The notes beneath the pieces were generated by a model, which worked only from the letters and a program-made list of their open reading frames with translations, made no database searches and was not told where the DNA came from. The position numbers and the translations under genes are program-made. A DNA stretch of 64,000 nt from JBBQUN01 sp963698395 (GTDB lineage Bacteria > Actinomycetota > Acidimicrobiia > Acidimicrobiales > SZUA-35): NCBI GenBank assembly GCA_963698395.1, contig CAVOQQ010000002.1, positions 62,001 to 126,000 of the forward strand. Reading direction: 5' to 3'. Of this stretch, positions 36,790 through 46,049 are shown one piece after another (the stretch's first letter is position 1; each line of letters begins with the position of its first letter).

Positions 36790-36953
36790 GGTCACCTGGG
36801 TCGGCGACCCTGGGTCGGCTAGGCCTCGGTCACCTTGGGTCGGCTAGGCCTCGGTCACCTCGGGTCGGCTAGGCCTCGGTCACCTTGGGTCGGCTAGGCC
36901 TCGGTCACCTTGGGTCGGCTAGGCCTCGGTCACCTTGGGTCGGCTAGGCCTCG
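36790..36953. repeat. 25-bp tandem repeat array including the greA stop codon
   Basis: The unit TCGGCTAGGCCTCGGTCACCTTGGG (25 bp) recurs with AGGCCT at 36821, 36846, 36871, 36896, 36921 and 36946, with one base change in the third unit (ACCTCGGG). A diverged partial unit forms the left end. The last unit contains the greA stop codon (TAG read on the minus strand) and the last two codons; every unit is thus a copy of the greA 3' end. The left boundary falls inside the truncated binding-protein gene at GGTGACCG. Confidence 0.92.
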
Positions 36954-37417
36954 ATGTCGACGACCGTGACGCTGAGCGTGCCCCCAGGTGCCTGGTACGA
37001 CACCGCATCGCCCTTCGAAGCACCGAGCAGTGCCTGTCCGAGCGGTGATCCCGGTGACATGACCGTGACGCCTTCACGACGTTCCTCGATCGACCCGATC
37101 AAGTACTTCTCGATGTCGTCGTCGCCTTCGTAGCGGATCGACACCACACAGCCCGCCGTGATCGTGTTGAGGTTCGCTTCATCGACCTCGACGATCTCGG
37201 CTGCCTCGAGCAGCCCGCCGAGATGGATGATGCGGCCTTCCATCTTGCCCTGTTCCTCTTTGGCGGCGTGATAGTCGCCGTTCTCGGAGAGGTCACCGAG
37301 TTCGCGAGCCGTCTCGATCTTCTGGGCGATCTCGATCCGACCCCGCGTGGTGAGGTCGTCGTACTCGCTCTTCAATCGGTCGAAGGCTTCTTTCGAGAGC
37401 TGCTGTTTGTCAACCAC
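36944..37417 (-). CDS. greA: Transcription elongation factor GreA
   Basis: GreA rescues backtracked RNA polymerase. The 157-residue protein has the N-terminal coiled coil with LSEKEAFDRLKSEYDDLTT-like sequence, the acidic tip DLSENGDYHAAKEEQ, and the C-terminal FKBP-like domain ending VSYQAPGGTLSVTVVDIEA. The length matches the family. The stop lies in the first unit of a 25-bp tandem repeat. Confidence 0.95.
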   Translation of the reverse strand: MVDKQQLSKEAFDRLKSEYDDLTTRGRIEIAQKIETARELGDLSENGDYHAAKEEQGKMEGRIIHLGGLLEAAEIVEVDEANLNTITAGCVVSIRYEGDDDIEKYLIGSIEERREGVTVMSPGSPLGQALLGASKGDAVSYQAPGGTLSVTVVDIEA

Positions 37418-37476
37418 AGCGCCGAGACTACTCCGGAACTCGCCCGACAGAACGAGCCACGAACGGCTCGCCCTCG

Positions 37477-38019
37477 CTAGCGTCGTTTGCCGCCGAGGAG
37501 ATAGCTGATGTGGATCGTCGCGATGAGGCCGAGGAGCCAGAAGCTGATCGTCGTCGGCTCGGTGATCCGATGTCGAAGCAGTGCCGTGCTGGAGTTGAAG
37601 AGCTCGGTCGAGCTGCCGTAGGCCCGGATGAACTGCGTGCGTTCGATCACGTAGGCAACCGACAAGACCATGATCATGTACAGAACGGCCGACAGGCTCG
37701 CACGCACGTCGCTGTCTCGAGCGCCGCTGCCGACTCGTACCGCAACGGCGATGGCGGCTCCGAGAACCGGGGCCAACCAGGCGAACTGCGTGACGGTGTC
37801 GACTTCGTAGCGATACCAGACCCAGCCGCCGGCAAGTGCGACGATCATGCCGAAGATCGCTCCGCTCAACATGTCGGATTCGTCGCGCGTCGGAACCTCT
37901 GCCATCACCCGCTTTCGACCGAGTGGGGTCGGGTCAGGCGTGAGGTTGGAGGCTTCTGCCGCCTCTTTCCACGATTCTGGCGCCGAGCGCATGGAGTAGT
38001 TGGTTTCGATTTGAGTCAT
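37477..38019 (-). CDS. Membrane protein of unknown function
   Basis: The 180-residue protein has a soluble N-terminus of about 50 residues, then four probable transmembrane helices (GAIFGMIVALAGGWVWY, AWLAPVLGAAIAVAVRV, LSAVLYMIMVLSVAYVIE, FWLLGLIATIHISYLLGG). No family is recognised. The ATG at 38019 has AGGAGG seven bases upstream. It is divergent from leuB. Confidence 0.75.
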   Translation of the reverse strand: MTQIETNYSMRSAPESWKEAAEASNLTPDPTPLGRKRVMAEVPTRDESDMLSGAIFGMIVALAGGWVWYRYEVDTVTQFAWLAPVLGAAIAVAVRVGSGARDSDVRASLSAVLYMIMVLSVAYVIERTQFIRAYGSSTELFNSSTALLRHRITEPTTISFWLLGLIATIHISYLLGGKRR

Positions 38020-38143
38020 GAGAAGCCCTCCTGGGTGATGGTTTCGGCACGATCTGGGGGGAGCTTGAGCGATAGGCTCGACAATTCGTCACGACACACC
38101 GGCGTCGGGCCGAGAAGCGTTCGCCAGTCAGAGGAGTAGCACC

Positions 38144-39121
38144 GTGAGCAAGTACCGGATCGCAATCGTTGGTGGCGATGGCATCGGCCCCGAAGTCATT
38201 CGGGAAGGTCTGCGGGTCATCGAGGCCGCCGGCGTGGAGATCGACCCCGTGAACTACGATCTCGGGGGCGAGCGCTACCTGAAAGACCAGGTCATCCTGC
38301 CCGATGCCGTGCTCGCCGAGTGGCGCAAGCTCGACGCCATCTACCTCGGCGCCGTCGGCACACCCGACGTTCCCCCCGGCGTGATCGAGCGGGGTCTGCT
38401 GCTGAAGATGCGCTTCGATCTCGATCTCTACGTCAATCAGCGCCCGTTCAAGCTCGACGGCAGCCACGACTTCGTCGTCATCCGGGAGAACACCGAGGGC
38501 ACCTACGCCGGCGAGGGCGGGTTCCTCCGCAAGGGCACCCCCGACGAGATCGCCACCCAGGGTTCGGTCAACACCCGAAAGGGAGCAGAACGAGCCATCC
38601 GCTACGCCTTCGAGCTGGCGACGACCCGCCGCAACCACCTGACGCTCGTACACAAGACCAACGTGCTCACCTTCGCCGGTGATCTCTGGCAGCGCACCTT
38701 CAACGAGGTTGCCCTGGAATATCCCGGCGTCGAGGTCGCCTACAACCACGTCGATGCGGCCTGCATCTACTTCGTGCAAGACCCGCAGCGCTATGACGTC
38801 ATCGTCACCGACAACCTGTTCGGCGACATCCTCACCGACCTCGGTGGTGCGGTCTCGGGCGGCATCGGGCTGGCGGCGTCGGCCAATCTGAACCCCGATC
38901 GCACCTCGCCGTCGATGTTCGAGCCGGTTCACGGCTCGGCGCCCGACATCGCCGGCCAGGCGAAGGCCAATCCGATCGCCGCCATCATCTCGGGCGCGAT
39001 GATGCTCGATTTCCTCGGCGAGGGTGAGGCCGCTGCCCGCATCTTCGCGGCGTGCGACGCCTGCGTCGACGCAACCGGCTCGACCTCGGCGATCGCTGAC
39101 GCAGTGATCGCAGCGCTGTGA
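38144..39121 (+). CDS. leuB: 3-isopropylmalate dehydrogenase
   Basis: LeuB oxidises 3-isopropylmalate in leucine synthesis. The 325-residue protein has VGGDGIGPEVIREGLRVIEA, the substrate arginines in LLLKMRFDLDLYVNQRP, VHKTNVLTFAGDLW, and the metal site VTDNLFGDILTDLGG. The short form without long inserts is typical of actinobacteria. A GTG start opens MSKYRIAIVGG. It overlaps the start of the citramalate synthase gene by 4 bp, so the two form an operon. Confidence 0.93.
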   Translation: MSKYRIAIVGGDGIGPEVIREGLRVIEAAGVEIDPVNYDLGGERYLKDQVILPDAVLAEWRKLDAIYLGAVGTPDVPPGVIERGLLLKMRFDLDLYVNQRPFKLDGSHDFVVIRENTEGTYAGEGGFLRKGTPDEIATQGSVNTRKGAERAIRYAFELATTRRNHLTLVHKTNVLTFAGDLWQRTFNEVALEYPGVEVAYNHVDAACIYFVQDPQRYDVIVTDNLFGDILTDLGGAVSGGIGLAASANLNPDRTSPSMFEPVHGSAPDIAGQAKANPIAAIISGAMMLDFLGEGEAAARIFAACDACVDATGSTSAIADAVIAAL

Positions 39122-40853
39122 CCACCGACAACGAACCGATGACCATCTCGCGCGAGGGGCTTCGCCGCCCGGAGTGGCCCGAGATGGTCGAGATCTTCGA
39201 CACCACGCTGCGCGACGGGTCCCAGTTCGAAGGCATCGCCTTGACCGCCGACGACAAGCTGAAGATCGCTCGGCAGCTCGACTCCCTCGGTGTGCACTAC
39301 ATCGAGGGTGGTTGGCCGGGTTCCAACCCGCGAGACGACGAGTTCTTCGCCAGGGCCGCGGCCGGCGAGCTCGAATTGGAGACCTCCGAGTTGGTGGCGT
39401 TCGGGTCGACCCGTCGACCCAACGGCAAGGTCGATGTCGACGAGACACTCGCCAACCTGCTCCGAGCCGAGACCGGCATCTGTTGCATCGTCGCCAAGTC
39501 GTGGGACTATCACGTGCTCGAGGCCCTGCGGACGACGCTCGACGAGGGCGTGGCCATGATCACCGACTCGGTCGAGTTCCTGCGCAACGAAGGGCGGCGG
39601 GTGTTCGTCGACTTCGAGCACTTCTTCGACGGCTACAAACGGAACCCAGAGTTCGCGTCTCCGCGCCGTCGAAGCGGCGGCCATGGCGGGTGCCGAAGTG
39701 CTGGTGCTGTGCGACACCAACGGTGGCTCGCTTCCACACGAGATCGAAGAGGCCACGGCCGCCATCGTTCGCGCCTTCCCCGAGTCGATCGTCGGCATGC
39801 ACACCCAGAACGACACCGGCTGTGCAGTGGCCAACGCCGTGGCTGGGGTGCGGGCGGGAGCCACCCATGTGCAGGGAACGATCAACGGCTACGGCGAGCG
39901 CACCGGCAACTGCGATCTCACCACCTTCGTTCCCAACCTGTCACTGAAGATGGGGATTCGCACCCTGCCCAACGGGTCGATGGAACGACTCACCGTCGGT
40001 GAGCCGACACGTTGCCGAGCTGGTCAATCTGCCACCGAATGATGCGCTGCCCTACGTCGGCAAGTCCGCCTTCGCACACAAGGCCGGTCTGCACACCTCG
40101 GCCATCGCTCGCCGCCCCGACGCCTACGAACACATCGATCCGGCGCTCGTCGGCAACGGCACCCGCTTCTTGGTGTCCGATCTCTCCGGTCGTTCCACGG
40201 TCGAACTGAAGGCCAAGCAGCTGGGTCTCGAACTCGACGGACCCCAGCTCAAAGCGGTGCTCGACGAGCTCAAGGAGCTCGAACACGCCGGCTATCACTT
40301 CGAAGCTGCCGACGCCTCGCTCGAGCTGCTGATGCGGCGAGCGACCGGATGGCGCAATCCGTTCTTCGAGCTCGAATCGTTTCGGGTCAACGTCGAGCAT
40401 CGTCCGGGCGAGAAGATGGCGCTCGCAGATGAACCCGCTGGGTCACCACGACGGCGTCGAGACCGATGCCGTCGTCAAGCTGATCATCGACGGCGAACGG
40501 GTCGTCGCCACCGGTGAAGGCAACGGTCCGGTCAACGCCCTCGACGCTGCGTTCCGGGCGGCCATGGGCGAGCGCTTCCCCGTGCTGGCCGAGCGTCAAG
40601 CTCACCGACTTCAAGGTCCGAATTCTCGATTCGATCAGCGGCACCCAGGCGGTCACTCGCGTGCTCGATCGATGCGTCCGGACGGCGATCGCCGTTGGAC
40701 CACGATCGGCGTCAGCGAGAACATCATCGAGGCGAGCTGGCAGGCGCTGGCCGACTCGATGATCTACGCCCTCGACACTCTCGCACGCCTCGATCCGGCT
40801 CGACTGGCGGCCGGCCGAGCGACCGGCTCGACTGCGACCGGCTCGACTGGTGA
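39118..40853 (+). CDS. cimA: Citramalate synthase (multiple frame breaks)
   Basis: CimA condenses acetyl-CoA and pyruvate to citramalate for isoleucine synthesis. The start MTTDNEPMTISREGLRRP is followed by EIFDTTLRDGSQFEGIALTA, the aldolase-like DxTLRDG motif. Further pieces in other frames give VLVLCDTNGGSLPHEIEEAT and GMHTQNDTGCAVANAVAG, then GKSAFAHKAGLHTSAIARRP, and a C-terminal LeuA-dimer-type domain (VRILDSISGTQAVTRV, TTIGVSENIIEASWQALADS). Breaks lie near 39660, 40000, 40430, 40600 and 40675; each resolves with removal of one or two single bases. The end is set at a TGA at 40851 after a short tandem repeat and is uncertain. Homology across all pieces argues against a decayed gene. Confidence 0.85.
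40795..40849. repeat. 15-bp tandem repeat at the cimA 3' end
   Basis: CGACCGGCTCGACTG occurs at 40820-40834 and 40835-40849, with a partial copy at 40795-40806. It lies just before the presumed TGA of cimA and the stop of the convergent membrane-protein gene. Confidence 0.65.
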
Positions 40854-40855
40854 GG

Positions 40856-41341
40856 CTACCGGGCTGCCACATCATCAGGATGAGAGCGACGGCCAGCAGG
40901 ACCTGGGTGACACCTTCGCCGATGGCGAGCTTGCCGGCGAGGGCCTTTGCCTCGGGATCGGATTCGAGCGTGGTCTCGGGAGAGAGTGCCTCGGCCCGGG
41001 CGGTCAGGCCCCGTACTGCCGGGCGAACCATGCCGTGGGCCAGTCCGATCACCACGAACGACGAGCAGGAACGATGCCGAGATCCAGGGCGCACCGAAGC
41101 TGATCTGGCCGTCGGACACCGAGATCAGCACGATCCCGAAGACGAACATCGCGTAGATCGCGTAGTGGGCGATGTTGGTGACGGCGGCGGTGTTTCGCAG
41201 TAGCACCAGCGCCTCGCCCGCCGTCGCTCGAAAGGCCTTGGCGTTGTAGGCGCCGTGGGCGATGAACCCGCCGAATCCCACGATGGCCGTGAGGACGTGA
41301 AGAAGCAGAATGATGTTGTAGAGGGTGGAATCGATGCCCAT
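40856..41341 (-). CDS. Integral membrane protein (frameshifted)
   Basis: The protein starts MGIDSTLYNIILLLHVLTAI and has about four transmembrane helices: the first region VGFGGFIAHGAYNAKAFRAT, then TNIAHYAIYAMFVFGIVLIS, APWISASFLLVVIGLAHGMV, and LLAVALILMMWQPG. The frame shifts by one base near 41060. The end is uncertain: a TAG at 40856-40858 is reached only with further single-base corrections. Family not recognised; the pattern recalls DUF2269-like proteins. Confidence 0.6.
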   Translation of the reverse strand: MGIDSTLYNIILLLHVLTAIVGFGGFIAHGAYNAKAFRATAGEALVLLRNTAAVTNIAHYAIYAMFVFGIVLISVSDGQISFGAPWISASFLLVVRGDRTGPRHGSPGSTGPDRPGRGTLSRDHARIRSRGKGPRRQARHRRRCHPGPAGRRSHPDDVAAR

Positions 41342-41364
41342 GAGGAGCACGGTAGCCTGTCGAC

Positions 41365-41984
41365 GTGGCTGCTCCTGACTTCGTGCCGACTGATCCCACC
41401 CAACGTGTTCGCCGTTACAGCTCGCCGCCGCGACGCCCCGATTCGTGGATCGCCGATCGCCCCGGCGACCTGACCACTCCGGGCATGCCTCGCGGCGCCC
41501 GGCTCGGAACCACCGGCCCCGATCAGGGTTACGCCTACAAGTTGGTCGGCGCAGTTCGACGACCGCCTTCACCTCGGTCGAGTCGCACAAGGCCGACGCC
41601 GTCGCCGGCTGTGTCGGGGTCGCCATGAAGCGCTCGGCGCTCTTCGGCCGGGGGCCGATGATCCACGATCTCACCGCAGCGTTCACGCTCTTCGGATTCC
41701 TCGACGACGCACCGACCGACGAGCTCGTTGCCCTTGCGCGAGGCAGCCTTCGCCGAGATCTCGAGCCATCACCACTATGTCGAACGCCAGGCAGGTGATC
41801 GACCTGGTGCCCGACGCCGTCCTGCGACGCCCTCACGGCGCCATCGTTGCGACTACGCCGCCGACTGGCGTCGCAACCTCCCACAGCCTGACGGCTGCTC
41901 TGAGCTTCTGGTCGATCGCGACGGCTCGGCCGTCAAGGAGGCAGCGGATCGCAGCTGGCTGTTGACGGCGTCGAGTGCGCCTGA
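41365..41984 (+). CDS. Hypothetical protein with several frame breaks
   Basis: Pieces in three frames read as one protein: MAAPDFVPTDPTQRVRRYSS, DQGYAYKLVG then QFDDRLHLGRVESHKADAVA with CVGVAMKRSALFGRGPMIHD and TLFGFLDDAPTDELVALREA, AFAEISSHHHYVERQQVIDL, GAIVADYAADWRRNLPQPDG, ending near ADRSWLLT. Breaks lie near 41552, 41585, 41745, 41785 and 41850. I do not recognise the family. The gene is divergent from the membrane-protein gene by 23 bp. The end is tentative. Confidence 0.5.
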
Positions 41985-42027
41985 TCGGCCTGGACTCCCC
42001 AGCACCGACATCGCTCCATCGGGGAGC

Positions 42028-42964
42028 TCACCGGCAGCAGATGCAGCCCCGAGGTGGTTCGGCGATGCCGGCCTGCATGGCTCGAATCATCTCGCTGTCG
42101 AGACCGTGCCAGCGCAGGGCTCGGGCAACGGATTCTCGGGGGTCTCCACCGACCGTGCCGTCGAGCGTCGAGGCTCTCCACGTACACACACATCGACTGC
42201 CACAGCTCTCGGACCACCATGATGTGGTTGCCCTGGGTGGTGACGTGGCCGTTGTAGACCCAGAGGGGCGAGTGCTTGTCGGTGATGGTGCGCTGCTCGA
42301 TCACGTGCACCTCGTCGGTGGTGAGATCGACCGCGTAGATCGCCAGCTTCCTGATGCACGGCGTCGTCCGTGCGACGACTCGTCGGCCAGGTCGGGCCGG
42401 TCGGTGAAGTCGCTGACGAACATGAACGGGCGACCGTCGAGCAGGGCGATGTCGGTGACGCGTCGTTGTGTGGTGGTACCGGCCTCAGGCAGTTCGAGCG
42501 TGGTCATCTCGCCGCTGGCCGACCGGTGTTGCAGCTGGCGGCTGTCGACCATGATCGCGCCGCCGAGATCGTCGGCCAGTTCGATTCGTCTCACGGCATT
42601 CATCGACGGCGTGACACCCTCGAGGGTCGTGGCGGTCGCCACTGCCACCTCGGCCGTGGTCGGCGGCGTGTTCCACTCGCTCGGTGCTGCGTTCTCGGCG
42701 ACCGGCTCGGTGGTTTCGGCCGGCAGGGTCGACGCGGTCGACGCAGTCGTCGTCGGCCCGAGGGGCGGCGGCGAACAGGGCGGCGGGCGAGCCGCCGGCG
42801 CTGATCGAGGTGTCAGTCGATCCCGACAGCCACCGAGCCGACCCGAAACCGAGGCCGCCAACGACCACGACCGACGCTGCGGTCACACCGATCTGGCGCC
42901 GCCGTTTGCGTTGGGCGGCGCGAGCCAGAATCGAATCGAGGTTGGGTGAGGTGGCCGGCGCCAT
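42028..42964 (-). CDS. Membrane-anchored partner of the ECF sigma factor (frameshifted)
   Basis: The N-terminus MAPATSPNLDSILARAAQRK has a transmembrane helix (IGVTAASVVVVGGLGFGSAR). A Thr/Ala-rich linker and a beta-propeller-like extracytoplasmic region (VRRIELADDLGGAIMVDSRQ, RVTDIALLDGRPFMFVSDFT, VYNGHVTTQGNHIMVVRELW) follow. The C-terminus reads AGIAEPPRGCICCR. Breaks lie near 42765, 42350 and 42165, each one base. It follows the ECF sigma gene directly, so an anti-sigma or surface-sensor role is inferred. The N-terminal cytoplasmic part is short for a classic anti-sigma domain. Confidence 0.5.
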
Positions 42965-42988
42965 ACCGGCACGGCGAAGCCGGTCGAC

Positions 42989-43011
42989 GATCGCTCGTTG
43001 ATCGAGCGATC
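42989..43011. other. 9-bp inverted repeat at the sigma/anti-sigma junction
   Basis: GATCGCTCG-ttgat-CGAGCGATC is a perfect inverted repeat covering the end of the sigma gene. It may be a small hairpin controlling coupling of the two genes, or may have contributed to the sequence error seen there. Confidence 0.35.
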
Positions 43012-43602
43012 ACGCGCGGCTCCTCGAGATGACTCCGGAGCCGTTCGAGTCCCCGGCTCATGCGGCTCTTGGCCGTCCCGGGCGAGATCCCGAGGGCCTC
43101 GGCGGTATCTCGCTCGGAATAGCCGAGCAGGTGACGCAGTACGACGACCGATCGGAACTTGATCGGGAGTGTGGCGAGCGCTTCGGCCAGATCGTGGTCG
43201 ACGTAGGTGTCGCTGTGGTCGCTCAGGTCGATGGCGGCCAGCAGTTGGCGTTCCTTGTTCCGTCGCCAGATTCGGCGCCGCCCCCAGTTGAGACCCACCC
43301 GATAGACCCACCCGGCTGGGTTTGCCATTGCATCGACGGTGTCCCATCGTTCGAAGGCGCGGGCAAAGGCTTCATCGGTGGCTTCTCGGCCGAGGTCGTG
43401 ATTGCCGAGCGCCCACCCGAGGGCGTTGGCGATCGACGCATGTTCGTCGGCGCAGAAGCGTTCGAATCGAGCGCCGGCAGAGGCATCGAAGACCCCGATC
43501 TGGCCGACGACTCCCTCGCCGGAGGTGAGTCGTGTCTCGCTCGCCGGAGGCCGGCGGTGGGGAGATCTCCACCTCGATTGCCTCGTGGGTCAACGTGAGC
43601 AC
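43010..43602 (-). CDS. ECF-type RNA polymerase sigma factor (frameshifted)
   Basis: The protein has an ECF region 2 (FERFCADEHASIANALGWAL, GREATDEAFARAFERWDTVD, ANPAGWVYRVGLNWGRR) and region 4 (LAEALATLPIKFRSVVVLRH, LGYSERDTAEALGISPGTAK, SRMSRGLERLRSHLEEP). The start at a GTG (VLTLTHEAIEVEISPP) is tentative; the frame shifts by one base near 43540. The stop at 43010-43012 requires one more single-base correction. A candidate ECF-type promoter lies immediately upstream, so it may activate itself. It is divergent from gltX. Confidence 0.68.
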
Positions 43603-43609
43603 GGCTTTC

Positions 43610-43636
43610 TAAGTCCTGGCAACGCGGATCGGTTCC
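43610..43636 (-). promoter_or_regulatory. Candidate ECF-type promoter of the sigma gene
   Basis: On the minus strand GGAACC (43636-43631), 15 bp, then GACTTA (43615-43610) fits the GGAAC -35 element of ECF promoters. The -10 lies only 7 bp from the GTG, so the transcript would be nearly leaderless. The link to the encoded sigma factor is inference. Confidence 0.35.
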
Positions 43637-43747
43637 CGGTCATCGGTGATTTCCCGCATCGGCTCCACGCAAACCAGTATGACGTCGCTCGCCCCGGCGT
43701 TGCTCGCTTCGCTTCACGACCGGCACGCCGAGCTAGCCTTGCCCGAC

Positions 43748-45125
43748 GTGACCGTGCGTGTGCGTTTCTCTCCTGCCCCAACCGGCTATCTCCACGTTGG
43801 AGGCGCCCGATCGGCGCTGTTCAACTGGCTGTACGCCCGTCACACCAAGGGCACCATGGTGTTGCGCATCGAAGACACCGACGCCGATCGCAGCCGGCCC
43901 GAACTGGTCACGGCCATTCACGACAGCCTCCGGTGGCTGGGGATCGATTGGGACGAAGAGCAGCACCAGTCCGATCGCTTCGATCGCTATGTGGCCGTCG
44001 CCAACGGATTTCTCGAGACCGGTCACGCCTATCGCTGTGACTGCACGCAAGAGGCCGTCAAGGAACGGGCCGAAGCGGCCGGTGGTGCCGGCTACGACGG
44101 CTTCTGCCGAGATCGTGATGTACAGCCGGGCGAGGGCGTCGTCATCCGGTTCCGTACGCCCGACGAAGGCATCATCGGGTGGGACGACCTGGTGCGAGGA
44201 CGGGTCGAGTTCGACTGCGCCGTGCTGGAGGACTTCATCGTGGTGCGCTCGAGCGGCGTACCGATGTTCCACCTCGCCAATGCGCTCGACGACCTCGAGA
44301 TGAACATCACCCACGTGGTCCGAGGCGAAGACCTGGTCAACACCACCCCCCGGGTGTTGCTGCTTCGCCAGGCCATCATCGATTCCCGACCTGACGAGGA
44401 GCACCCCCCGCCGCCGTACTACGCCCATCTCCCGCTGATCGTCAACGAAAAGCGCCAGAAGCTCTCCAAGCGTCGCGACGACGTCGCCGTCGGCGACTAT
44501 CGGGCCAAGGGCTTCCTGCCCGACGCCATGCGCAACTACCTGCTGACGCTCGGCTGGGGTCCGAAGGACGACGTCGAGATCGCCCCCATCGAGAAGTTCA
44601 TCGCCGAGTTCGAGCTGGCCGACATCAACAAGGCCCCGGCGTTCTTCGACATCAAGAAGCTCGAGCACTTCAACGCCGAGTACATCCGAGCGCTGTCGGT
44701 CGACGCGTTCGTCGCGGCCGGCACCCCCTTCCTCGGCGACATCGACCCTGCCCTGTTCGCCACGCTCGCCCCCTTCGTGCAGGAGCGGGTCAAACGGCTC
44801 GAAGAGATCCCGTCGTTCCTCACCTGGGTGGTCGGCGAGCCCGACGAGCCGAGCGAGAAGGACTGGAAGAAGGTCATGGGCAAGCCCGATGTCCCGGCGG
44901 TGCTCGATCTGGTGATCGAGCGACTGGCCGAGACCGACTGGACTCCCGAAGCCATCGGTGAGGTCGTCTTCGGCGTCGGCACCGAACTCGACACCAAGAC
45001 CCAGTTGCCGGTGAGGCTCGCGCTCGACCGGCTCTCGCTCGGGCATCCCGCTGTTCGAGCCGATGGCCGAGATGGACCGTGACGTCGTTCTCGAGCGCCT
45101 TCGAGCGGCGCGCGCCAAGCTGTAG
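43748..45125 (+). CDS. gltX: Glutamyl-tRNA synthetase (frameshifted near 3' end)
   Basis: GltX attaches glutamate to tRNA-Glu. Actinobacteria mostly lack GlnRS, so it would also mischarge tRNA-Gln. The protein starts VTVRVRFSPAPTGYLHVGGA with the HIGH motif as HVGG and has VLRIEDTDADRSRPELV, and KLSKRRDDVA as the KMSKS motif. The anticodon-binding C-terminal part is complete to about 45027, where one extra base in CTC-G-ACC breaks the frame; beyond it TGSRSGIPLFEPMAEMDRDV reads to ARAKL at the TAG. About 458 residues. An ATG at 43679 would add 23 residues. It lies 0.7-1 kb upstream of tRNA-Gln and tRNA-Glu. Confidence 0.93.
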
Positions 45126-45133
45126 CAGCCTCC

Positions 45134-45769
45134 ATGGGCGGCAATCTCGGAGAAGGGAAGGGGCGTGGTCGAGCGACGAAGGCCCGGCGTCGGGTGCTTG
45201 CCCTCACCGCGCTGGTGGGCCTGCTGGTGCTCTATGTGGTGGCGACCTTCGTCGACGTCTGGCTGGCCTCTCGCCAGCAGTTCGAAGGCTCGGCCGATGC
45301 CGTCGTCGTGCTCGGCGCAGCCCAATACAACGGGACGCCATCGCCGGTGCTTCGGGCGAGACTCGACCACGCCGCCGAGCTCTACTTCGACGACCGGGTC
45401 GACCTGGTGGTCGTGACCGGCGGCAACCAGGAGGGCGATGTCACGACCGAAGCAAAGGCCGGCTACGACTATCTTCGCGTCAGCGCCGGCATCCCCGACG
45501 AAGCGTTGCTTCTCGAGGTCGACGGCCGATCGACCTATGAATCGCTTCGAGCAACCGCTCGCTTCCTCGAACGGCGCAACGTGAACTCCGTGATCCTCGT
45601 GACCGATCCCTATCACGCCCGTCGATCCCAGCTGATCGCCGAAGAGGTGGGTCTCGAAGCCGAGGTGTCACCGACGACGTCGGGCGCCAGCTTCGATCGT
45701 CTGGCCGAGGAGACGTTGGCCGTGGCGGTCGGCCGGATCATCGGATTTCGACGCCTCGACAATCGCTAG
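45134..45769 (+). CDS. YdcF/ElyC (DUF218) family membrane-anchored protein
   Basis: The 211-residue protein has a cytoplasmic basic N-terminus and one transmembrane helix (LALTALVGLLVLYVVATFV). A DUF218 domain follows, with ADAVVVLGAAQYNGTPSPVL, VVVTGGNQEGDVTTEAKAG and VNSVILVTDPYHARRSQLIA; these are the usual signature segments. Members such as ElyC and SanA affect envelope integrity. It starts 8 bp after the gltX stop, so the two are likely co-transcribed. Confidence 0.85.
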   Translation: MGGNLGEGKGRGRATKARRRVLALTALVGLLVLYVVATFVDVWLASRQQFEGSADAVVVLGAAQYNGTPSPVLRARLDHAAELYFDDRVDLVVVTGGNQEGDVTTEAKAGYDYLRVSAGIPDEALLLEVDGRSTYESLRATARFLERRNVNSVILVTDPYHARRSQLIAEEVGLEAEVSPTTSGASFDRLAEETLAVAVGRIIGFRRLDNR

Positions 45770-45856
45770 CGCCGTCGCAGCCGAAGAAGCGCAAGAAAAG
45801 ATGCTGGTCGAGGTGGTCGTCTCCTCGAGGCCGGGACGATAACCTGGTGGCTTCCT

Positions 45857-45931
45857 TCGGGGATGGTGTAATTGGTAACACTAGTGCTTCTGGTGCATTC
45901 ATTGGGGGTTCGAGTCCTCCTCCCCGAACCA
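45857..45931 (+). tRNA. tRNA-Gln (anticodon CTG)
   Basis: The acceptor TCGGGGA pairs with TCCCCGA (ending at 45927); the discriminator A and an encoded CCA follow (45929-45931). The D-arm GTGTAATTGGTAACAC and the T-arm GGGGGTTCGAGTCCTCC are typical. The anticodon stem AGTGC/GCATT (one G-U pair) encloses TTCTGGT, giving anticodon CTG. The AATTGG D-loop is the usual tRNA-Gln form in actinobacteria. Confidence 0.93.
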
Positions 45932-46020
45932 GCGATTCCAGCGTGTTGGGTGCGTTCCGCCCACTCGCTAGGATCCGCTCGCTGTTCACACTTCTGATCC
46001 GTTGGTCGTGTGGGTGGTGA

Positions 46021-46040
46021 GGGTCGTCGGCTGACGACCC
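46021..46040 (+). other. 8-bp hairpin between the two tRNA genes
   Basis: GGGTCGTC-ggct-GACGACCC is a perfect stem ending 9 bp before the mature 5' end of tRNA-Glu. It may end the tRNA-Gln transcript or mark a processing site. Confidence 0.45.
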
Positions 46041-46049
46041 GAGAGTCCG

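Noticed and set aside
36790..36953. Regular 25-bp repeats as a possible CRISPR array
   Set aside because: Units are head-to-tail with no spacers and derive from the greA 3' end.
39118..40853. cimA as a pseudogene
   Set aside because: All motifs survive in order and every break is a one-base insertion; sequence error explains it better.
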